From contig DCGA01000051.1 in NCBI GenBank assembly GCA_002314465.1, forward strand, positions 272 to 6,926: a DNA stretch of 6,655 bases, written 5' to 3'. The DNA is from a bacterium UBA1790. Its GTDB lineage: Bacteria > Bacteroidota > Bacteroidia > Bacteroidales > Muribaculaceae. The notes beneath the pieces were generated by a model. It saw only the letters and a program-made list of their open reading frames with translations, had not been told where the DNA came from and ran no database searches. Shown piece after piece: positions 1-4,732 of this stretch. Numbering within the stretch: position 1 is the stretch's first letter; the number at the start of each line of letters is the position of its first letter. A program made the translations under genes and the position numbers.

Positions 1-485
1 GTCTTACCTACACCGGCACCACCGAAGAGACCGATCTTACCACCCTTGCTGAAGGGCTCGATAAGGTCGATGACCTTGATACCAGTGTAAAGGATTTCCT
101 GAGAAATCGACAGGTCGGCAAAGGCAGGAGCCGGCTGGTGGATAGCACGGCGTGCGCCTTCCTCCAGGTCCTTAAGGTGGTCGATGGGCTGGCCTATCAC
201 GTTGAGAAGACGGCCTTTTACCTGCTCACCTGTGGGGACCGAAATGGGACGACCCAGGTTAGTTACCTTGGCTCCGCGCTGCAGACCGTCGGTACTGTCC
301 ATAGCGACACAGCGCACGGTGTTCTCACCGATGTGCTGCTCTACCTCGAGGATGAGCTTGTTGCCGTCGGGACGGTCAACGCTCAGCGCGGTGTAGATTG
401 ACGGGCGGCTAACGCCCTCGCCCTCGAACGCAATGTCGACAACGGGGCCAATCACCTGTGTAATTTTTCCATAATTATCAGCCAT
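1..485 (-). CDS. atpD: F1Fo ATP synthase subunit beta, N-terminal part (cut by window edge)
   Basis: This is the catalytic beta subunit of F1, which makes ATP from ADP and phosphate at the cytoplasmic face of the membrane. The window holds 161 complete codons of a protein usually about 460-510 residues long. It begins [20 protein letters not shown], the typical beta-barrel start of AtpD. Further conserved stretches are residues 62-71 ([10 protein letters not shown]), 77-86 ([10 protein letters not shown]) and 138-149 ([12 protein letters not shown]). The last residues seen, GGAGVGK (155-161), are the Walker A P-loop, and the edge falls in the next Thr codon. The ATG at 485-483 is chosen because the family motif begins directly there; it has an AT-rich leader without an evident Shine-Dalgarno sequence. 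It lies 66 bases downstream of nuoH on the same strand. In Bacteroidales atpD commonly heads the atp cluster, so the other atp genes are expected beyond coordinate 1. Identity is near certain; only completeness is unknown. Confidence 0.97.
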   Translation of the reverse strand, partial: MADNYGKITQVIGPVVDIAFEGEGVSRPSIYTALSVDRPDGNKLILEVEQHIGENTVRCVAMDSTDGLQRGAKVTNLGRPISVPTGEQVKGRLLNVIGQPIDHLKDLEEGARRAIHQPAPAFADLSISQEILYTGIKVIDLIEPFSKGGKIGLFGGAGVGK

Positions 486-551
486 AATCACGAAAATGTT
501 TTATTTATTACGTTTTATTGTTATTAATTATTCTGTACTATAAAGCTCTTA

Positions 552-1628
552 TCAGAAGTGCCAGCCGAATGCTACCATCACTGCCATGACAACGAGGTTG
601 ACAAGGCCGATGGGCATGAGGTAACGCCACTCGAGTGCAAGCATCTGGTCGATGCGCACGCGGGGGAATGACCAGCGTATCCAGATGAAGATGAAGGTCA
701 TGAAGAATGCCTTACCCAGGAACCAGATGGTGCTGGGGATGTAGTCCATCACAGCATTGAAACCGTCAAGACCGGGAATGTGGAGAGGCATCCAGCCGCC
801 CAGGAAGAGCAATGCTGCGATACCCGACACGATGAACAGGTTGAGGTACTCGGCCAGATAGAAGAAGCCGAAGTGGATACCCGAATACTCGGTGTGATAA
901 CCTGCTGTGAGCTCGTGCTCGGCCTCGGGAAGGTCAAACGGGCCACGGTTGTTCTCGGCGTTGGCAGCAACGATGTAGATGAGGAACGCGATGAACGCGG
1001 GCACGTGTCCCTTGAAGAGGAACCACATGTCGGCCTGACCCTCAACAATCTCGCTCACGCTCATGGTGCCGGCAAGACACACAACGGTGAGAACCGAGAT
1101 GCCCACACTGAGTTCGTAGCTAATCATCTGGGCGCCACTACGCATAGCACCGATGAGGGTGTACTTGCTGTTACTTGACCAACCGGCGAGCAGGATACCC
1201 AGGACGCCTATTGACGAAACGGCGATGATAAAGAACACGCCGATATTGAAATCGATGAACTGAAGGCCCTTACCCCAAGGCAGACAAGCAAATGTGAGCA
1301 TTGAAGCAACGAGCACAAGGTAGGGAGCAAGGCTGTGCAGGAAACGGTCGGTCGACCACAGGGTGATGACCTCCTTCTGCAGAATCTTGAGCACGTCGGC
1401 AAATACCTGAAGCAAGCCCCAAGGACCTACACGGCGCGGACCGATGCGGCACTGAATCCATGCGCACACCCAGCGCTCATACATGATATAGGCCATAGCG
1501 ATGAGCGAGTAGGCCGCGAGCAGGAACACTGCAACGATGACACACTCAACGGTTGTGGCCAGCCACTGCGGCATCACGCCGAGGAGCAATTCATTAAGCC
1601 AATTAGTGACTACTGCAAAGTCAAACAT
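552..1628 (-). CDS. nuoH: NADH-quinone oxidoreductase (complex I) subunit H
   Basis: NuoH (ND1 family) is the membrane subunit that joins the complex I arm to the membrane domain and forms the quinone entry channel. The 358-residue product is full length and strongly hydrophobic, with roughly eight membrane segments. Conserved stretches are RIGPRRVGPWGLLQ (61-74), KYTLIGAMRSGAQMISYEL (155-173) and the acidic quinone-chamber loop at 224-250, containing ENNRGPFDLPEAEHEL and then AGYHTEYSG. The C-terminal RWSFPRVRIDQ (318-328) is also typical. The ATG at 1628 matches the usual N-terminal length and is preceded by AAGGAA with short spacing. It lies 55 bases after nuoCD, consistent with one operon. 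What follows is odd: atpD instead of nuoI. Function is known from the family; all key acidic loop residues appear present. Confidence 0.97.
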   Translation of the reverse strand: MFDFAVVTNWLNELLLGVMPQWLATTVECVIVAVFLLAAYSLIAMAYIMYERWVCAWIQCRIGPRRVGPWGLLQVFADVLKILQKEVITLWSTDRFLHSLAPYLVLVASMLTFACLPWGKGLQFIDFNIGVFFIIAVSSIGVLGILLAGWSSNSKYTLIGAMRSGAQMISYELSVGISVLTVVCLAGTMSVSEIVEGQADMWFLFKGHVPAFIAFLIYIVAANAENNRGPFDLPEAEHELTAGYHTEYSGIHFGFFYLAEYLNLFIVSGIAALLFLGGWMPLHIPGLDGFNAVMDYIPSTIWFLGKAFFMTFIFIWIRWSFPRVRIDQMLALEWRYLMPIGLVNLVVMAVMVAFGWHF

Positions 1629-1683
1629 AATTCCTTATATATAACTAATGTGTTGTTTTAACAGTTAATTCTATCGTGGTGCA

Positions 1684-3330
1684 TCAACGGTCGATGTCGG
1701 GGATAACGTAGTCGATTGATGCGGTGATTGTGATCAAGTCGGCAATCATGTTGTCACGGCAAGTGAGGTCCACGATACCCACGAGATTGAAGCACGGAGT
1801 CTGGAAGTGCATGCGATAGGGCTTCTGGAAAGGCTTGGGGTCGCCGTCGCTCTCGATGTAAACACCGAATGCGCCGCGGCTTGCCTCAACCTGCTGATAC
1901 CAGTGGCCTGCGGGAAGCTTGATGAGCTTGGGCACCTTAGCGCAGAACTCGTTGTCCTCGCATGCCTCGAGCTTGTCACAAGCCTGACGCAGAATCTTGA
2001 TAGACTCTACCATCTCGTCCATGCGCACCATGTAGCGTGCCATGCTGTCGCCTTCCTCGCGTACAACCTCGTTGAAGTCAAACTCGTTGTAAAGCGAATA
2101 GGGCTGTTTCTTGCGCAAGTCGCAGCTCAGACCTGCAGCGCGGGCGCTGGGACCAGAGATTGCATAGCTTGCAGCCTGTTCCTTGGTGAGGATACCCACG
2201 CCCTTCATACGGCCCACTGCGATAACGTTGCCGGTGAAGAGTTTGTGGTACTCCTTGAGGTTCTTCTCGATAACGTCGCAAGCGTTGCGCACGTCCTTGA
2301 TGAAGTCCTCGTGCACGTCGGCAACCACACCGCCGATGGTGCTGTAGCTCATCGACATGCGGGCACCGCAAGTGCGGTCGAAGATATCATAGATGAGCTC
2401 GCGCTCACGGAAACCGTAGAAGAACGCTGTGGTAGCACCCTGGTCCATGGTCAAGCAACCATAGCTGAGCAGGTGCGACGACAGACGCATGAGCTCGTCC
2501 ATCATGAGGCGGATGAGCTCGGCACGGTATGGAACCTCGATGCCCATAGCCTTCTCAATGCACAGGCACAGGCAGTGGCGGTTCATGTGAGCCGACATGT
2601 AGTCCATACGCTCGGGATAGAGCAGTGTAGAGGGATAAGCAAGTCCTTCACACAGTTTCTCGATACCGCGGTGTATGTAACCCGATACCACGTCGACCTT
2701 CTTCACCATCTCACCGTCGAGCGATACGCGGTAGCGCATCACACCGTGGGTTGAGGGGTGCTGGGGACCAACGTTGATAACGTATTCTTCGTCTTCAAAC
2801 AACTTGCCTTCTACTTTCTTTACCTCGCCGTTCTCGTCCTCTACCCACTTGCAGGTATAGTCCTCGTTCATCTCGTCGTCGAGGCGCAGGGGGTTGAGCT
2901 CGTCGCTCTCGTCATAGTCCTTGCGCAGGGGATAGCCCACCCAGTCGTTGCGCAGGAAGAAGCGGCGCATGTCGGGGTGATTGATGAACACGATGCCATA
3001 GAAGTCATAGACCTCGCGCTCCTGGTAGTTGGCCACATCCCACACGTCGCTCACGCTGTGCAGGCGGGGATTCTCACGGTCGGTGGTAGCCACCTTCACG
3101 TGGATGATTTCCTGTGTCTCGGTGTTGGTGAGGTAGTACACGCAACCCAGCGACTCTTTCCAGTCGACACCCACTACAGCTGTAAGGTAGTCAAAGTGCA
3201 GTTGCTCCTTGAGAGCCAGGGCAAGCGCATGCCATTGTGCGTCGTCGACAGTGACCATGAGGAACTCGCCCTCGGTGTCGAACTGTGCCTGAGCACACAA
3301 CGCGCTTATTTTGTCTTTCAAATCTGCCAT
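1684..3330 (-). CDS. nuoCD: Complex I fused subunit C/D (30 kDa + 49 kDa)
   Basis: This 548-residue protein fuses NuoC (about residues 1-150) to NuoD (about 184-548) through an acidic linker (about 141-183). In complex I these peripheral subunits on the cytoplasmic side of the membrane bridge the electron-input part to the membrane arm, and NuoD lines the quinone pocket beside cluster N2. The NuoC signature is at 101-139, including QEREVYDFYGI, HPDMRRFFL and GYPLRKDY. NuoD signatures are VGPQHPSTHGVMR (187-199), GYIHRGIEKLCEG (217-229), with the His of the quinone site, the segment at 295-325 ending FDRTCGARM, SGPSARAAG (392-400) and the terminal IPDIDR. The fusion also occurs in E. coli, where it is somewhat longer. 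The ATG at 3330 gives the expected NuoC start; the 25-base gap to nuoB is AT-rich with no Shine-Dalgarno. No frameshift or missing core motif is seen. Confidence 0.97.
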   Translation of the reverse strand: MADLKDKISALCAQAQFDTEGEFLMVTVDDAQWHALALALKEQLHFDYLTAVVGVDWKESLGCVYYLTNTETQEIIHVKVATTDRENPRLHSVSDVWDVANYQEREVYDFYGIVFINHPDMRRFFLRNDWVGYPLRKDYDESDELNPLRLDDEMNEDYTCKWVEDENGEVKKVEGKLFEDEEYVINVGPQHPSTHGVMRYRVSLDGEMVKKVDVVSGYIHRGIEKLCEGLAYPSTLLYPERMDYMSAHMNRHCLCLCIEKAMGIEVPYRAELIRLMMDELMRLSSHLLSYGCLTMDQGATTAFFYGFRERELIYDIFDRTCGARMSMSYSTIGGVVADVHEDFIKDVRNACDVIEKNLKEYHKLFTGNVIAVGRMKGVGILTKEQAASYAISGPSARAAGLSCDLRKKQPYSLYNEFDFNEVVREEGDSMARYMVRMDEMVESIKILRQACDKLEACEDNEFCAKVPKLIKLPAGHWYQQVEASRGAFGVYIESDGDPKPFQKPYRMHFQTPCFNLVGIVDLTCRDNMIADLITITASIDYVIPDIDR

Positions 3331-3355
3331 ATTTTTTAATATATATGATTTGTCG

Positions 3356-3973
3356 TTAGTCTTTCTTAACTTGGCCGCCGCAATACTTGAGCTGCTTGAG
3401 CTCGTCGCTCAGTTTCTCCTTGCGGTTCACGCCGCCAAAGTACTTCTGGACCTTAATCTTGCGCTGGAGCTGCATGAGTCCGTAGAAGAATGCCTCGGGA
3501 CGGGGAGGACAGCCGGGGATGTATACGTCGACGGGGACAACCTCGTCGATACCCTTAACCACACAGTAGCTCTTGGTGAACGGGCCGCCGCTCACTGCAC
3601 AGCTGCCGCAGGCAATCACATACTTGGGCTCGGCCATCTGCTCGTAGAGGCGCTTGAGTACCGGAGCCATGCGATAGGTGATTGTGCCCTGGCACATGAT
3701 GTAGTCGGCCTGGCGGGGAGAGTTGCGGGCAACCTCAAATCCGAAGCGAGCCATGTCGTAACGCGCTGCGCCCAGACACATGAACTCGATAGCACAACAG
3801 CTGGTACCGAAACAGAAGGGCCACAGCGAGTTGCTCACACCCCAGTTCATCAAGTCGTTGAGCTTGCCCACAACAACGTTAGTGCCGCTGGCGCGCAACT
3901 CCTCAACCAACTTGTCGATATACTGGTTGTCCTTGAAGTCTTCATGCTTCATGCTCTTGATTTTCACTTCCAT
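3356..3973 (-). CDS. nuoB: Complex I subunit B, carries cluster N2
   Basis: NuoB (20 kDa/PSST family) binds the terminal [4Fe-4S] cluster N2, which passes electrons to quinone. Numbering from the start chosen here (205 residues), the four ligand cysteines are the adjacent pair in [10 protein letters not shown] (Cys59, Cys60), Cys125 in [11 protein letters not shown] and Cys155 in [10 protein letters not shown]. Other conserved parts are [14 protein letters not shown] and a C-terminal Lys-rich tail. An in-frame ATG seven codons upstream (3994) would give 212 residues. I prefer the ATG at 3973 because AAGGAG stands about 8 bases before it, whereas the upstream ATG would overlap nuoA by 31 bases. 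With the chosen start the overlap is 10 bases, typical of translational coupling. An extra Cys (CFGTSCC) sits where homologues often have Thr. Family assignment is very secure; the start is probable only. Confidence 0.96.
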   Translation of the reverse strand: MEVKIKSMKHEDFKDNQYIDKLVEELRASGTNVVVGKLNDLMNWGVSNSLWPFCFGTSCCAIEFMCLGAARYDMARFGFEVARNSPRQADYIMCQGTITYRMAPVLKRLYEQMAEPKYVIACGSCAVSGGPFTKSYCVVKGIDEVVPVDVYIPGCPPRPEAFFYGLMQLQRKIKVQKYFGGVNRKEKLSDELKQLKYCGGQVKKD

Positions 3974-4338
3974 CTCAACGCTCCTTTCTTCCATGCATAA
4001 GCAAGACCTAAAGCCAAAATCACCAGGAATGTGCCCACTGCAGCAAGTGCATTAGGACCAAGGGTGCGGCAGATTACTGCCCAAGGAAACAAAAATACGG
4101 TCTCCACATCGAACATCAGGAACAGGATAGCAAACAAGTAGTAACCTACATGGAACTGAGCCATCGAGTCGCCTCGTGATGGAATACCGCATTCATAGGG
4201 TTCACCCTTCTTCTCGGTGTAACTGCGCGGGCCTATGAGCCACGCGATAATCAAGGCCGCAGCCACTAGCAACACGCCCGTTAGCGCGGCTGTAAGAGCC
4301 ATGGTCGTACTTTGAATACCGAATATTGAAAAATCCAT
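3964..4338 (-). CDS. nuoA: Complex I subunit A
   Basis: NuoA (ND3 family) is a small membrane subunit next to NuoH at the quinone site. The 124-residue product has three predicted membrane helices, about 13-36, 64-90 and 97-116. Between helices 1 and 2 lies the conserved loop [16 protein letters not shown] (43-58); its Cys50 corresponds to the loop cysteine known from mitochondrial ND3. The second helix carries the hallmark [16 protein letters not shown] (73-88), including the buried Glu79. It is the first gene of the operon, with a TTTG/TAnnTTTG promoter about 115 bases upstream. The ATG at 4338 is preceded by an AT-rich stretch without Shine-Dalgarno, as is common in Bacteroidota. Its 3' end overlaps nuoB. 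Length and motifs are normal for the family. Confidence 0.96.
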   Translation of the reverse strand: MDFSIFGIQSTTMALTAALTGVLLVAAALIIAWLIGPRSYTEKKGEPYECGIPSRGDSMAQFHVGYYLFAILFLMFDVETVFLFPWAVICRTLGPNALAAVGTFLVILALGLAYAWKKGALRWK

Positions 4339-4419
4339 AATTTATTGATAGTTTTGTTTTCTTTCGTCTAAACGTGCGCAAACATCTCATTTACAACACA
4401 TTAACCCACAGCGGGTTGC

Positions 4420-4454
4420 GCGTTGCAAGTGAGACTTACTCTTTTGCGTTGCAA
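4420..4454. repeat. Nine-base direct repeat at the nuo promoter and early leader
   Basis: GCGTTGCAA occurs at 4420-4428 and again at 4446-4454, 26 bases apart. The second copy overlaps the downstream edge of the -7 box and the likely transcription start. Such placement could suit a regulator bound on one face of the helix, but two copies of a 9-mer in a short interval can also arise by chance. No known operator is recognised. Confidence 0.3.
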
Positions 4455-4483
4455 AGTTACGAAAATTTATCGGCATGGGCAAA
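4452..4483 (-). promoter_or_regulatory. Bacteroidota-type -33/-7 promoter of the nuo operon
   Basis: On the minus strand TTTG (4483-4480) is followed after exactly 20 bases by TAACTTTG (4459-4452). This matches the known Bacteroides primary sigma factor consensus, TTTG, 19-21 bases, TAnnTTTG. Transcription would start near 4445-4448, giving a leader of about 105-110 bases before nuoA. No alternative of similar quality was seen closer to nuoA. A match to both boxes at ideal spacing in a gene-free interval makes this well supported, though the start site is not measured. Confidence 0.82.
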
Positions 4484-4501
4484 CTATTTTCCGAAAAAGA
4501 A

Positions 4502-4544
4502 AGGGGCGTTTTTTCGCGTTTTTCAGTCCGTTTTTAACGCCCCT
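4502..4544 (-). terminator. Terminator-like hairpin just upstream of the nuo promoter
   Basis: AGGGGCGTT (4502-4510) and AACGCCCCT (4536-4544) are perfect 9-base inverted arms around a 25-base loop. Read on the minus strand the hairpin is followed at once by TTTCTTTTTC (4501-4492), a broken T tract. It could be a second barrier to read-through from the upstream gene before the nuo promoter. The long loop is less usual for an intrinsic terminator. The loop contains CGTTTTT-type repeats (plus strand, beginning at 4507, 4517 and 4529). Confidence 0.5.
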
Positions 4545-4637
4545 ATAAGGAACTTATAAAGTCACCCGAACAGCGGGCAACGACACCGCCGCCCCACCCT
4601 GCCGAGCACAGCCACCGAGGACACCCGGAAATGCCAC

Positions 4638-4679
4638 AAAAAAACACCCGCCGCACCCCACAATAAGGGATGCGGCGGG
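4638..4679 (-). terminator. Rho-independent terminator of the upstream secreted-protein gene
   Basis: CCCGCCGCA (4647-4655) and TGCGGCGGG (4671-4679) form a perfect 9-bp GC-rich stem. After one mismatch three more G-C pairs (4657-4659 with 4667-4669) close a 7-base loop. On the minus strand the stem is followed by GTG and seven T residues (4644-4638). It lies 53 bases past the stop codon of the gene ending at 4733, so it is very probably its terminator and separates it from the nuo operon. Confidence 0.85.
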
Positions 4680-4732
4680 ATTTATGTTTTCAATCCTTGG
4701 CAACGAGTGCACGATGCACCCGTCGACAGGCA

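Larger units (their letters stand above)
4339..4732. other. Gene-free intergenic region between secreted-protein gene and nuoA
   Basis: No coding region is convincing here. From high to low coordinates it holds a 3' untranslated stretch with a small perfect hairpin (GTGCA, loop CGA, TGCAC at 4707-4719), the strong terminator, a GT-rich (minus strand) segment of unknown role at about 4560-4637, the second terminator-like hairpin, the nuo promoter and the nuoA leader. The leader includes a weak 5-bp hairpin (AACCC at 4403-4407 with GGGTT at 4413-4417). No riboswitch class is recognised. Confidence 0.7.

Noticed and set aside
1807..2754. A 315-codon plus-strand open frame opposite nuoCD, and similar ones opposite nuoH and nuoB
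   Set aside because: The minus-strand genes carry clear family motifs, and the opposite frames give His/Val/Ala-rich products typical of shadow translation.
4202..4390. A possible leader peptide starting at 4390 on the minus strand, running into nuoA
   Set aside because: Most of its length lies within nuoA in another frame, there is no Shine-Dalgarno, and there is no run of regulatory codons suggesting attenuation.
4374..4559. A 61-codon plus-strand open frame in the nuo promoter region
   Set aside because: It overlaps the promoter and hairpin, has no ribosome site or promoter of its own, and its low-complexity translation is explained by AT-rich regulatory DNA.
4403..4577. ACAGCGGG repeated at 4408-4415 and 4570-4577, each within a small hairpin
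   Set aside because: The stems are only 4-5 bp and the match is eight bases, which is too weak to call a repeat element.
4707..4719. Perfect small palindrome GTGCA-CGA-TGCAC in the 3' untranslated region
   Set aside because: The 5-bp stem has no T tract and no recognised role, and the real terminator lies just beyond. It is mentioned only in the intergenic entry.
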